From assembly GCA_023228765.1 (NCBI GenBank), contig JALOAM010000007.1, forward strand, positions 1-38,936: a DNA stretch of 38,936 nt. Reading direction: 5' to 3'. This document shows positions 22,952-29,616 of this stretch, piece after piece (within the stretch, counting starts at the first letter, position 1; each line of letters begins with the position of its first letter). Source of the stretch: Dehalococcoidia bacterium. GTDB lineage: Bacteria; Chloroflexota; Dehalococcoidia; UBA2979. Below the pieces are notes generated by a model that saw only the letters and a list, made by a program, of their open reading frames with translations, did not search any database and was not told the origin of the DNA. A program made the position numbers and the translations under genes.

Positions 22952-23583
22952 GATACCGCGTCACGGCCAGCGCCCTCAACCTCCGGTCCGGTCCGGGCAC
23001 GGAGTACCCGGTCCTCGAGGCGCTTCCGCGAGGGACGCGCCTCGATGCGGCACGCGCTGGATGGGAGCGGGTGCGCGTCGGGGATCGCACCGGATGGGTC
23101 GCATCGCAGCATATTGAGGAGACGGAATCAGATCCGTCGTGGCTCGCGATCGCGCGGCTCGAGCTCGGCGTGGCGGAGGTCCCGGGCGAGAACCACAGCG
23201 ACCGCATCCTCGAGTACCATTGGGCGACGAGTCTGAAGGCGACTGCAGATGAGGTGCCCTGGTGCGCGGCGTTCGCCTGCTGGTGCCTGGAGAAGGCGTC
23301 GATCGACTCGCCGAGATCAGCGGCCGCGCGTGATTTCCTGCGATGGGGGGTGGAGATCGCGGAGCCCCGTCCCGGATGCTTGGTCGTCCTCAAGCGGGGG
23401 ACTCTCGAGTGGCAGGGGCACGTGACGTTCTTCGACGGGTGGGCCGGGCCCGAGCAGATCTACGGTCTCGGAGGCAATCAGAGCAACCGGGTCACCGTCC
23501 AGACGTTCGGGGTCGCGGGCGTGCTCGGCTACCGCTGGCCGGTGGCGCCGTCACCCGCCGAGGCGGACGCGCTCGCCGCCTGA
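22948..23583 (+). CDS. Endolysin: SH3b domain plus CHAP/NlpC-like peptidase
   Basis: A 211-residue protein. Residues ~1-55 are a bacterial SH3 domain (ALNLRSGPGTEYPVLEALPRGTRL...GWERVRVGDRTGWVASQHI), which binds cell-wall peptides. Residues ~65-200 resemble the TIGR02594/CHAP-type papain fold: LGVAEVPGENHSDRILEYH, the catalytic Cys in EVPWCAAFACWCL, and the catalytic His in WQGHVTFFDGW, then GGNQSNRVTV. It cuts peptidoglycan cross-links at lysis. There is no signal peptide, so export depends on the holin. Its 3' end overlaps a convergent minus-strand gene by 55 bases. Confidence 0.92.
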   Translation: MRYRVTASALNLRSGPGTEYPVLEALPRGTRLDAARAGWERVRVGDRTGWVASQHIEETESDPSWLAIARLELGVAEVPGENHSDRILEYHWATSLKATADEVPWCAAFACWCLEKASIDSPRSAAARDFLRWGVEIAEPRPGCLVVLKRGTLEWQGHVTFFDGWAGPEQIYGLGGNQSNRVTVQTFGVAGVLGYRWPVAPSPAEADALAA

Positions 23584-23753
23584 TCCCACCACTCCCGCAG
23601 CTCCCCGGCGAGCTCGTCCGGCGCGACCCCGACCGACCCTTCTCCGACCCTCACGACGGCCCAGCGCTCGCCGCTGGTGCGCGAGAGGAGGACCGCCCGC
23701 GTGGCCGGGATCTCGGTGCACTGGCGGCGGGTGAGGAGGTGGTAGGTGGTCAT
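23529..23753 (-). CDS. Small hypothetical protein
   Basis: A 74-residue frame (MTTYHLLTRRQCTEIPATRAVLLSRTSGERWAVVRVGEGSVGVAPDELAGELREWW...). The centre reads like a small beta protein and the tail is Ala/Ser-rich. It ends inside the endolysin gene (55-base convergent overlap). No family is recognised; a longer upstream in-frame start is less likely because it would overlap the aspartic protease gene. Confidence 0.45.
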   Translation of the reverse strand: MTTYHLLTRRQCTEIPATRAVLLSRTSGERWAVVRVGEGSVGVAPDELAGELREWWDQAASASASAGDGATGQR

Positions 23754-23776
23754 GGGGAGAGGCGTGCGGCAATCGG

Positions 23777-24403
23777 CTAAACCTGTGCCCGATGGCAATC
23801 TTTGAATTTCATTCGCCGGCCTGACGCGTCTACAGCGCCGCAGGGACAATCATCATTGCGTCCGACGTTGGCGAACGCCTTCCTGTTCCATTCCTTCACG
23901 AAGTCATTTTCCGCGAGGCTCGGCGTCCGAAAGGACATGCAGGTCCTACCGTCCACATGGGTTATCGACAGATCGCCGATGCCGATAACATCCATCCCGA
24001 TGATGATATCAAAATCGGGAGGTTGGTCGGGCATCTCGCTCACGGTCAACCCCGCGATTGCCGTATGGTTGGGCAATGCCAAATGAATCACGTATGTGGA
24101 GCATGAGATCGTGCCGCCGGCGTGCGTCATTTTCACGATCCCCGTCGGCGGAATTTTCAGATTAGCGGCCACCTTCGGCGTGACGACACTACCCGTGGCG
24201 CCGGTATCCCATAATGCTCGAACGGGGATGCGTGGGAAGTCGGATCCAGGAGGGAACTTCGGGTCGAATGCAGGAGAGACGGTCGCCTCGGTGATTATTC
24301 GTGCGGCCCGGTGGGCGAAGCGGATCGTAAGCGCCTGAAAAGCTGGGGGTGCGAGCCGAAACGCTCGCACCCGCTGATGGGGCTTGGTTCGGGACTTACC
24401 CAA
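23777..24403 (-). CDS. Retropepsin-like aspartic protease with SEC-C motif
   Basis: About 200 residues. The core is a single-domain pepsin fold: IPVRALWDTGATGSVVTPKVAANL (catalytic Asp-Thr-Gly), a flap-like MTHAGGTISCSTYVIHLALPN, and FDIIIGMDVIGIGDLSI as the second conserved strand. Such proteins act as homodimers. The C-terminus has a SEC-C zinc motif, VGRNDDCPCGAVDASGRRMKFKDCHR, the Cys-x-Cys...Cys-His tag also found on SecA. No ATG is available before the active site. TTG 24403 (overlapping the upstream gene) or GTG 24370 is the start, so the N-terminus is uncertain. The retropepsin-SEC-C combination next to a DUF5678-like gene suggests a small functional pair of unknown purpose. Confidence 0.8.
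   Translation of the reverse strand: MGKSRTKPHQRVRAFRLAPPAFQALTIRFAHRAARIITEATVSPAFDPKFPPGSDFPRIPVRALWDTGATGSVVTPKVAANLKIPPTGIVKMTHAGGTISCSTYVIHLALPNHTAIAGLTVSEMPDQPPDFDIIIGMDVIGIGDLSITHVDGRTCMSFRTPSLAENDFVKEWNRKAFANVGRNDDCPCGAVDASGRRMKFKDCHRAQV
24347..24372. other. Perfect 10-bp hairpin between paired accessory genes
   Basis: GGGTGCGAGC (24347-24356) and GCTCGCACCC (24363-24372) form a perfect stem with a 6-base loop. On the minus strand it is followed by CCAGCTTTTC. It may partly end or attenuate transcription between the DUF5678-like gene and the protease, or fold over the protease start. Confidence 0.5.
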
Positions 24404-24614
24404 TTGTCACCGTATATGCTTCCGGCCCCGCTTCGCAAAGCTGGATCATGTACGTGCCTGGCTCGAACTTCTTTTGTGCGGCGAGGAACGCATCGAGGGC
24501 GGTGTCATGCACATCGACGACTTCCTCTCCCCGGATCACGAGATACTTTCCGAGATGCTTGGCGACCAAGGCCTCTTGGTTCGTGACGAAAAACTCGAGT
24601 TCCTTTTCGAACAT
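24396..24614 (-). CDS. DUF5678-like protein
   Basis: A 72-residue protein with the DUF5678-like pattern: EFFVTNQEALVAKHLGKYLVIRGEEVVDVHDTALDAFLAAQKKFEPGTYMIQLC. This is 'n.eeL...y.gKyvvi.d.evv....t..eA...a...f..G.flIq', a small fold of unknown function. It lies just upstream of the retropepsin gene and overlaps its TTG start, so the two are co-transcribed. The protease could act on it or on its partner. Confidence 0.7.
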   Translation of the reverse strand: MFEKELEFFVTNQEALVAKHLGKYLVIRGEEVVDVHDTALDAFLAAQKKFEPGTYMIQLCEAGPEAYTVTIG

Positions 24615-24721
24615 GGCGTCTACCGCGCGGTGATGGGTATCGATCCATTTCGGGGCGCAGATCTACACATTATGAGCACTTCGCGTTCCGTGCCAGAGTC
24701 TCGGAGCGCGCGGCGCTCGTC

Positions 24722-24949
24722 TTAATCCGCCGCCCCCTCCGCCTCGTCGATCCGGTCCTGGGCGTCCATCAGGCGCCGGAGCCACGCGCGAGTCGCCTTG
24801 CGCCCGCTCTCCATCTGCGCCCAGCTCTGCGCGGAGGAGAGCCCCGCCCATTGGGCGGCGTCCTCTTGCGTCCACCGTCGCTCCGCGCGGAACGCGCGCA
24901 GTTCGTCGGGCGTCGGCGGGATCGGGTCCGCATAGCCGGTCGTCATCAT
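24722..24949 (-). CDS. Small XRE-like HTH regulator
   Basis: A 75-residue protein with a helix-turn-helix: TPDELRAFRAERRWTQEDAAQWAGLSSAQSWAQMESGRK, followed by a Trp/Arg helix. It resembles the HTH regulators found in early phage operons. Coupled to the gene before it by ATGA overlap. It may repress its own operon or be the antitoxin-like partner of the preceding protein; there is no direct evidence for either. Confidence 0.75.
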   Translation of the reverse strand: MMTTGYADPIPPTPDELRAFRAERRWTQEDAAQWAGLSSAQSWAQMESGRKATRAWLRRLMDAQDRIDEAEGAAD

Positions 24950-25293
24950 CTCTCCCGCTCCTTCCGCGCCGCGCGCGTCCGGGCCGATACGTAGTACCGG
25001 ACGCCGACGGTCGTGACGACGGCGGGGTCAGGCTGAGAGTCGACGGTGGCGGTGATATCCATCCGTAGGGAGGCGCTTCGGAATCGCCAGTGTTCTCCGG
25101 GGCGCCCCCCGCCCCCGGTGCGGCGCGCCGACACGAGCAGATCCGCGAGCCACGCCCGGGCGGATTCCAGCTCGCGCGGCGGATGCCCGAGGCGCGGCAG
25201 CGCGTCGGTGAACTCTCGCGCGGCCCGGTCGCTCACCCGGATATCGCCGAGGTCGCCGAGCCGCTCTCCGGGGATGGGGCGGGGGTCATTCAT
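24946..25293 (-). CDS. Hypothetical protein paired with HTH regulator
   Basis: A 115-residue protein; start ATG 25293 chosen because upstream in-frame sequence is GC-rich leader with hairpins. It has an N-terminal helix (VSDRAAREFTDALPRL) and a strand-rich end (EHWRFRSASLRMDITATVDS...VTTVGVRYYVSARTRAARKERER). The size, compact helix-then-sheet layout and following HTH gene recall HigB/HigA-like pairs, but I see no toxin motif, so the function is open. Confidence 0.6.
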   Translation of the reverse strand: MNDPRPIPGERLGDLGDIRVSDRAAREFTDALPRLGHPPRELESARAWLADLLVSARRTGGGGRPGEHWRFRSASLRMDITATVDSQPDPAVVTTVGVRYYVSARTRAARKERER

Positions 25294-25397
25294 TGTGCCT
25301 GCCTTGCCGTCCTGCAATGGGGCCCGACCCCTCGCGGGGCCGGGAAGAGTGAAGCGACGCCTACCGCGACCATCAAATATTTTGTGCTTCAATGAGG

Positions 25398-25423
25398 CCC
25401 GGCGGTCATGCTGACCCGCCGGG
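25398..25423. other. Long GC hairpin in the leftward operon
   Basis: CCCGGCGGTCA (25398-25408) pairs with TGACCCGCCGGG (25412-25423) with one bulged base and a 3-base loop. It lies 25 bases past the stop of the upstream minus-strand gene, but no T-run follows. It may be a processing or Rho-related stem. Confidence 0.45.
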
Positions 25424-25447
25424 AAACGAGCCGACGGACACGCCCTT

Positions 25448-25843
25448 TCAGGCGCTCGGCTCGGTGACTATTGCGCCGCGTGCCTCGACGTCGTCGAGGA
25501 CCCGGAGCATTTCCTCCGCCATGCCCTCGAAATACCCGCCGGGACCGTCCCTCAGCGCCAGCCGGCCAGCGCGGTCGACCTCGCGGCGGAGCTTCCGGAT
25601 CGCCTTCTCGCGCGGGACGAGGCGCTCCGCGACCGGGTCGCCGTTCGGCAGCCGGCCGTCTCCGACAAACATGCCGAGGAATGGAGCCACGCCGACGTAT
25701 ACCGCGCCGCCCGCCACGGCGGCGGCGCCCATCAGGTAGCGGGCCCGCGCGTGCGAGAGCGAGCCGATCGGCGTGTCATCCTGTGGCGGGATCGGCCGGG
25801 CGAGCCGTTCCGCGATCCGCGCGGCGAGTGTGGTGGTGGTCAT
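25448..25843 (-). CDS. Hypothetical protein with possible membrane segment
   Basis: A 131-residue protein: a basic N-terminus with RIAERLARPIPPQDDTP, a Gly/Ala/Val-rich hydrophobic stretch (YLMGAAAVAGGAVYVGVAPFLGMFVG, about 36-61) that could span the membrane, and a charged helical C-terminal half with LRREVDRAGRLALRDGPGGYFEGMAEEMLRVLDDVEARG. No family recognised. Five bases from the upstream gene, so it is in the same operon. Confidence 0.6.
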   Translation of the reverse strand: MTTTTLAARIAERLARPIPPQDDTPIGSLSHARARYLMGAAAVAGGAVYVGVAPFLGMFVGDGRLPNGDPVAERLVPREKAIRKLRREVDRAGRLALRDGPGGYFEGMAEEMLRVLDDVEARGAIVTEPSA

Positions 25844-25847
25844 CGGG

Positions 25848-26051
25848 TCAGCCCTGCGCCTTGCGGAGCACTGCCGCTACCGACCCCTGCCGTTTGTGGA
25901 TGCCTCGGCAGGTACCCGTCCTGCCGTTGTCGCCATCCACCAGGTAGCCCAGCCGCTCGCCGTAGCTATTGCGGACGAGTAGCTGGTCTCCGTCCAGCTG
26001 TGTCTGGTATCCAGCCGCGCCGAGTGCCGCCTGTTGCTCTTGGATCGTCAT
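25848..26051 (-). CDS. Small hypothetical protein, first gene of leftward operon
   Basis: A 67-residue protein (MTIQEQQAALGAAGYQTQLDGDQLLVRNSYGERLGYLVDGDNGRTGTC...). It is a helix followed by a small sheet, ending in a basic helix. It is the first gene after the operator-controlled promoter, with GGGAAG eight bases before its ATG. Function unknown. Confidence 0.6.
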   Translation of the reverse strand: MTIQEQQAALGAAGYQTQLDGDQLLVRNSYGERLGYLVDGDNGRTGTCRGIHKRQGSVAAVLRKAQG

Positions 26052-26117
26052 CGGTCTTCCCTCATGTGGCCGACGCGCGAAGCGCCGGAAGTGTGGTGTG
26101 TGTCCCGCTCTCCCTGC

Positions 26118-26145
26118 AATATACTATGTCTCAGACATAGTGCAA
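26118..26145 (-). promoter_or_regulatory. Leftward sigma70-like promoter
   Basis: Read on the minus strand: -35 TTGCAC (26145-26140), a 16-base spacer and -10 TATATT (26123-26118). It precedes the first gene of the leftward operon by about 60 bases. The spacer is filled by a palindrome. Confidence 0.65.
26123..26141. promoter_or_regulatory. Operator: 19-bp perfect palindrome in promoter spacer
   Basis: ACTATGTCTCAGACATAGT has perfect 9-bp arms around a central C and lies between the -35 and -10 of the leftward promoter. A protein bound here would block RNA polymerase. The XRE repressor at 27.8-28.3 kb or the small HTH at 24.7 kb are candidate ligands. Confidence 0.7.
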
Positions 26146-26179
26146 GAACCTTGGAAGGGCAGCGGCAAAACCTTAATCT

Positions 26180-26206
26180 GGCCTTCGGGCCGGACCCGAA
26201 AGTCCG
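26180..26206. terminator. Paired short hairpins, possible minus-strand terminator
   Basis: GGCC-TTCG-GGCC (26180-26191) adjoins CGGAC-CCGAAA-GTCCG (26191-26206). On the minus strand they follow the stop of the 82-residue gene by about 35 bases and lead into ATTAAGGTTTTG. This is a weak intrinsic terminator at best. Confidence 0.35.
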
Positions 26207-26239
26207 CCGGGAGCGGTCTCCCGCCCCCGGCCCATCCCG

Positions 26240-26488
26240 TCAGTCCGTCCACTCCCACGTCATCAGCGCCGCCCGCAGGTCCTGGTAGTCGTCGTGGAGC
26301 TCGACGATCGCCCGCGCCATCTCGATCGGCATCTCGAGGTCCGCGTCCGCGCCGGCACGCTCGGCGAGATCCCGGACCTCGATCGCCGACCAGGCGAGCG
26401 CGTGGAACAGGCCGATCCGGGCGCCAAACCGATCGAGCAGGTCCGGCGGGGTCTCGCGAAATCCGGTGTGGGGATAGGTGGTGCGCAT
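26240..26488 (-). CDS. Small acidic helical protein, unknown
   Basis: An 82-residue protein starting at ATG 26488 (MRTTYPHTGFRETPPDLLDRFGARIGLFHALAWSAIEVRDLAERAGADADLEMPIEMARAIVELHDDYQDLRAAL...). It is helical and rich in Asp/Glu, the kind of small protein that binds other proteins. No family recognised. It lies alone between two hairpin-bearing gaps. Confidence 0.6.
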   Translation of the reverse strand: MRTTYPHTGFRETPPDLLDRFGARIGLFHALAWSAIEVRDLAERAGADADLEMPIEMARAIVELHDDYQDLRAALMTWEWTD

Positions 26489-26602
26489 GACAGCCTCCCG
26501 TGCGGTGCCGGGCGCCAGCACGGGGCCGGGTCGAGCCTGACGCCCGGCGGATCGGTCGATGGGCCCCGCGCGGGCGCTCACCAGGACGGATCTCTGACGG
26601 GG

Positions 26603-27112
26603 TCACAAACGCGCCAACAACTCCGCCTTCTTGGCCGCGAACTCCTCTTCGCTGAGCGCGCCGGCGTCTCGAAGGTCTGCGAGTTGCTTGATCTGGCCGG
26701 CGATGTCACCGCTATCCGCGCGCTCGGCCCCGGTGCGGCGCTCTGCGCGCAATGCGTTGAGCCTGTCACGCACACGCTCGAAATCCTCTTGTTGGCGGCG
26801 TTTGAACATGACTGTGTTTTCGTCGTTCACCGCGTCGAATAATCCGCCCTTGGATTCCCGCCCGCCGGAGAATCCGACCTGCATGTACCCGTTGGTGAGG
26901 AGGTTCGCGGGCTTGAACTGGATGGAGGTTATCGCGGAGAGCGCGATCTCCTTGTTGCCCTTGGACCCCTGTGTCAGGAAGCTCGTGAGACCTTTTCGGC
27001 GGATGGTGAGCGTGTCTTCCGACAATTCCAGGGCACCGTTCACACCCTCTGCGATCATCTTGCGCATGCTCTTCTCGGTGGTTGAAAGATTCGGCGGCGA
27101 ACACTTCAGCAT
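26603..27112 (-). CDS. bPH-like domain protein with C-terminal SHOCT domain
   Basis: A 169-residue protein starting at ATG 27112. Residues ~20-100 look like a bacterial PH-type fold: GALELSEDTLTIRRKGLTSFLTQGSKGNKEIALSAITSIQFKPA, ending at VGFSGGRESKGGLFDAVNDENTVMFKRRQQEDFERVRDRL. The last ~35 residues are a SHOCT motif (IAGQIKQLADLRDAGALSEEEFAAKKAELL), an oligomerisation tag. Such proteins occur in many bacteria and some prophages. In this lysogeny-side position it may be a lysogenic-conversion or exclusion gene; that is inference. Confidence 0.85.
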   Translation of the reverse strand: MLKCSPPNLSTTEKSMRKMIAEGVNGALELSEDTLTIRRKGLTSFLTQGSKGNKEIALSAITSIQFKPANLLTNGYMQVGFSGGRESKGGLFDAVNDENTVMFKRRQQEDFERVRDRLNALRAERRTGAERADSGDIAGQIKQLADLRDAGALSEEEFAAKKAELLARL

Positions 27113-27123
27113 CGGGCGCGGCC

Positions 27124-27603
27124 TCAATTGATGAGCACAAAGGCGACGTCCGCGATGAGTGCCGGGTCTAGATTCCATCCCCACACCACCCAGCTCGAGC
27201 CCGTCACTCCGTCGTTCCCGCGGACCGCCCTCATCTCGACGTCGCACCACGGCTGTCCCGTTGCCGGATCGTTCGGGAACGGGATCCACCGGGTCAGATT
27301 CGACGGGAGTCGGTAGTAGCAGTCGATCGCCGGCGGGGCGAGGGCGGATACGGGCAGATCAACACCGACGATCCACTCCACTCTGCAGAAAGGCGATTGG
27401 TGCGCCGGGCAGCTCCACGCCGCCGGCGCGCTGTAATGTGTGCGCCGCGTGCCGGGGCCTGGCTCCCCCGGCTGTCCAGGCGCGCCCGGAGAACCGGGAA
27501 ATCCCTCTCGGCCCACCGGTCCCTCCGGACCAACTGGCCCCTGCGGGCCTTCACAGCCGACCAGCAAGAGCAACATCCCGACGACTACGATAGATCGTGG
27601 CAT
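27124..27603 (-). CDS. Collagen-like repeat lipoprotein
   Basis: A 159-residue predicted lipoprotein. Start ATG 27603 is favoured because GGGGG lies six bases upstream. A short basic N-region and hydrophobic core end in a lipobox, LLLVGC (residue ~17 is the lipid-bearing Cys). Next come about ten Gly-x-y triplets rich in Pro (GPQGPVGPEGPVGREG, then FPGSPGAPGQPGEPGPG), enough for a short collagen triple helix. The C-terminal ~100 residues form a Cys-containing beta-like domain (CPAHQSPFC, DCYYRLP, WCDVEM). It would sit on the cell surface or in the periplasm of a lysogen. It is likely a moron gene that changes phage adsorption or surface properties. Confidence 0.85.
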   Translation of the reverse strand: MPRSIVVVGMLLLLVGCEGPQGPVGPEGPVGREGFPGSPGAPGQPGEPGPGTRRTHYSAPAAWSCPAHQSPFCRVEWIVGVDLPVSALAPPAIDCYYRLPSNLTRWIPFPNDPATGQPWCDVEMRAVRGNDGVTGSSWVVWGWNLDPALIADVAFVLIN

Positions 27604-27681
27604 GATCATCCCCCAAGGTTCGGCGTCGAATATCTCAGAGGTCACAGTTAGTCATCACCTCTCCCACCAAGGATGTCGACC

Positions 27682-27900
27682 ATGACCACACTGTACCTCG
27701 TCCTCGCTCCAATACCCGAGATCGGCGCAGAGCCCGGCGACATACTCGCCGACCCCATTCTCGAGGAGCTCACGTTACTTCGCCGGCTGGGGGTGAATCG
27801 CTCTCTCCTGGCGTTTCGGGCGGCCGCCTTGAAACCCCTCGGTCCAGGGCTCTCCATTCCTCCCAGGCCATTCGGAGGAGCTCCCGGGACGATCGCGTAA
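27682..27900 (+). CDS. Small hypothetical protein opposing the repressor gene
   Basis: A 72-residue frame (MTTLYLVLAPIPEIGAEPGDILADPILEELTLLRRLGVNRSLLAF...) with AAGGA upstream. The N-terminal half reads like small phage proteins of the form 'y.vl.p..g..pGD.i........l.R.l'. Its last 131 bases overlap the repressor gene on the other strand, so the C-terminal part may be fortuitous. Confidence 0.35.
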   Translation: MTTLYLVLAPIPEIGAEPGDILADPILEELTLLRRLGVNRSLLAFRAAALKPLGPGLSIPPRPFGGAPGTIA

Positions 27901-28309
27901 TATCGAGGTTGAGGGTGGGCGCTTTCTCGGCCTCGAGGCGCGCCGCCCGACTCAGGTCCGCACGCGATTGCGCGAGTAGGCGAAACGTCTCCTGATCCCC
28001 ATTCAGCAAGTCAATCAACTTCTCCATCGCCCGCACCCGGGCGAGGCCCCACTCATCCAGCACGTCACCATCCGCCGCCGGCTCAAAGAACACGCTGAGC
28101 GGAACATCGAGCGCTTCGGCCCACATGACGATCGTGTCATATTCTGGGTGCGCGCCACCCCCTTCCCATCGCGCAACTTCCGGCTGACTAACCGGCTTGC
28201 CGGCGCGTCGCATCTTTTGCCCGAGCGCCGCTTGGGTCAGGCCGCGCTCAACACGTAGCTCCGCCAGCATTTTCCCCAGGCGGTCATCCGGTAGCAATTT
28301 CGGACTCAT
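27770..28309 (-). CDS. XRE-family phage repressor (CI-like)
   Basis: A 179-residue protein starting at ATG 28309. Residues ~5-70 are an XRE helix-turn-helix: RLGKMLAELRVERGLTQAALGQKMRRAGKPVSQPEVARWEGGGAHPEYDTIVMWAEALDVPLSVFF. The C-terminal half is helical, without the Ala-Gly cleavage site or Ser/Lys pair of LexA-type repressors, so it is probably not self-cleaved; induction must work another way. It is transcribed leftward, divergent from the early genes, which is the usual switch arrangement. A 10-bp palindrome lies right before its ATG. Confidence 0.9.
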   Translation of the reverse strand: MSPKLLPDDRLGKMLAELRVERGLTQAALGQKMRRAGKPVSQPEVARWEGGGAHPEYDTIVMWAEALDVPLSVFFEPAADGDVLDEWGLARVRAMEKLIDLLNGDQETFRLLAQSRADLSRAARLEAEKAPTLNLDITRSSRELLRMAWEEWRALDRGVSRRPPETPGESDSPPAGEVT

Positions 28310-28310
28310 A

Positions 28311-28320
28311 ACTCGCGAGT
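28311..28320. promoter_or_regulatory. Palindromic operator candidate at repressor start
   Basis: ACTCGCGAGT is a perfect palindrome one base before the repressor ATG and one base before the -35 of the divergent promoter. Together with the ACACGC/GCGTGT arms in the promoter spacer (28327-28343) it could give tandem operator sites. Confidence 0.5.
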
Positions 28321-28321
28321 G

Positions 28322-28349
28322 TTGACACACGCTATATGCGTGTTATATT
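28322..28349 (+). promoter_or_regulatory. Rightward early promoter with operator in spacer
   Basis: -35 TTGACA (28322-28327), 16-base spacer, -10 TATATT (28344-28349). The spacer holds ACACGC...GCGTGT inverted arms (with the last -35 base), so a bound repressor would cover the promoter. It drives the excisionase-like gene and the genes downstream. Confidence 0.75.
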
Positions 28350-28398
28350 CGTGTTGTGTCGGGATAGTACGGGTCACGCAAGGATAGAGGGTTTCCGT

Positions 28399-28605
28399 AT
28401 GCCACGCAACGATTTCGAGCCGCTGATGACGGTCGAGGAAGCCGCCGCATACCTGCGGCTCAAGCCGAAGACGCTCCGCAACCGGGTGTCGGCGGGCACC
28501 ATCCCATCGGTGAAGGCGGGGCATGGGCGGCGGTTTCGCCGGGCGGATCTGGAGGCATGGCTGCGGAACGAGGGTGACACTCGCGTCGCCGACCCCGCCG
28601 CCTGA
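28399..28605 (+). CDS. Excisionase/MerR-type HTH protein
   Basis: A 68-residue DNA-binding protein starting at ATG 28399. The sequence LMTVEEAAAYLRLKPKTLRNRVSAGTIPSVKAGHGRRFRRADLEAWLRN is a textbook HTH_17/AlpA-type winged helix (HTH, then the 'G..RFR..Dl..Wl' wing). As the first rightward gene it probably controls early transcription, in the manner of Cro or AlpA, or assists excision. It overlaps the next gene by one base (TGATG). Confidence 0.88.
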   Translation: MPRNDFEPLMTVEEAAAYLRLKPKTLRNRVSAGTIPSVKAGHGRRFRRADLEAWLRNEGDTRVADPAA

Positions 28606-28973
28606 TGAAGCGCACCCCCCTCCGACGCGGAGCCCCGCTCCGTCGCAAGCAGCGCCTCCGGGCGCGCAACGATGCCCGCCGCGAAGTCCGGTTCCTCCGC
28701 GCGTACGAGAGCCCCGCCCGCGTCCTCTGGACCCGCGGCTGTGGCTGCGTGGTGACGGGCTGCAGGTCGACACGGATCGAGGTGACGCACGTGAGATCGA
28801 GAGGTGCGGGAGGCACGGCCGACGACACGGTGGCGATGTGCCGGGACCATCACCGCGAGCTGCACCGGGTAGGGACGCTCGTGTTCGAGGCGCGGCACCG
28901 GCTGGACCTGGCGGACCTGGCCGCGCAACACGCGCTGCGCTGGCGGCAGGGGAGCCAGCCGAGAGCCGCATGA
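28605..28973 (+). CDS. YbcO/DUF968-like HNH nuclease
   Basis: A 122-residue basic protein. After an Arg-rich N-terminus it shows CGCVVTGCRSTRIEVTHVRSRGAGGTADDTVAMCRDHHRELHRVG, the Cys/His zinc and HNH layout of YbcO/DUF968-type phage nucleases ('C..Cg....ieaaHvr..g..gg......LC..HH.elH'). Such proteins sit in lambdoid early regions near recombination genes and probably cut DNA structures. Cleavage activity is inferred from the family. Confidence 0.8.
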   Translation: MKRTPLRRGAPLRRKQRLRARNDARREVRFLRAYESPARVLWTRGCGCVVTGCRSTRIEVTHVRSRGAGGTADDTVAMCRDHHRELHRVGTLVFEARHRLDLADLAAQHALRWRQGSQPRAA

Positions 28974-28985
28974 GGCAATGAGAAA

Positions 28986-29021
28986 CCCCGCCAGCGGGTC
29001 CCTGGAAGGCCGCTGACGGGG
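28986..29021. terminator. GC hairpin after HNH gene
   Basis: CCCCGCCAGCGG (28986-28997) pairs with CCGCTGACGGGG (29010-29021) with one mismatch. No T-run follows on the plus strand; on the minus strand GTTTCT follows. It may be a partial terminator or an mRNA-stability element in a 109-base gap. Confidence 0.4.
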
Positions 29022-29082
29022 CGCACGGGAGTCCGGGATTACCCCGGCCTCCACCCCTGAACCATACCGCACGGGAGCGATC

Positions 29083-29616
29083 ATGTCCACACGTACCTCG
29101 TCAGGAGAGTCCCCGCGCCCGGGGCCGCGCCCCGCTATTCGGAGCACGATGAGCCCTCCGTCCAGCTCGCGCACTCGACCCGAGCCACAGCAGATGAGCC
29201 CCGCGCAACGACGTGACCGGATCCGCCGCCGAGCGGGTGCGGCCTACGCGCGTCTCCAGTGCTCCGGGGACCGGATCGCGTCCGCCTTGGGCCTGCATAA
29301 ATCCGGGATCACCCATCGCAAACGAGGGCAGGGGCATTTCGCGGCCGTGCTGGTGGAGCTCGACCTCCTCGAGCGGGATTCGGTGGACACCACGCCGCTG
29401 CTGACGGCCATCATCGAGACGATCGCGGCGGCGCGGTGCGGGCAGCACCTGGACATCCGCGCGCTCGAGCTGCGGGAGATCGAGACGGACGCCGCTGAGC
29501 AGGTCGCCCAGGACCGCTACCGGGCGGGGGTGGGGACGCGCGAGGAGTGGCGCCGCCAGCTCGCGGAGTACATCGGGGTCGCGCAGCTCTTCCTCGTCGC
29601 GGACGGTGGGCGATGA
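29083..29616 (+). CDS. CII-like early regulator candidate
   Basis: A 177-residue protein with GGGAGC just before ATG 29083. The first ~40 residues are Pro/Ser/Arg-rich and disordered; a later Met (near residue 38, before SPAQRRDRIRRR) could be the true start. The core, AYARLQCSGDRIASALGLHKSGITHRKRGQGHFAAVLVELDLLE, reads as a helix-turn-helix like that of lambda CII ('..l..iA..lGvdkS.iSR.k'). This suggests an activator of lysogeny genes, but a dedicated search would be needed to be sure. Confidence 0.6.
   Translation: MSTRTSSGESPRPGPRPAIRSTMSPPSSSRTRPEPQQMSPAQRRDRIRRRAGAAYARLQCSGDRIASALGLHKSGITHRKRGQGHFAAVLVELDLLERDSVDTTPLLTAIIETIAAARCGQHLDIRALELREIETDAAEQVAQDRYRAGVGTREEWRRQLAEYIGVAQLFLVADGGR

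Noticed and set aside
23802..24725. Plus-strand open frames opposite the retropepsin and DUF5678-like genes
   Set aside because: No recognisable motif or ribosome-binding site, while the minus strand shows clear DTGAT, SEC-C and DUF5678-like patterns.
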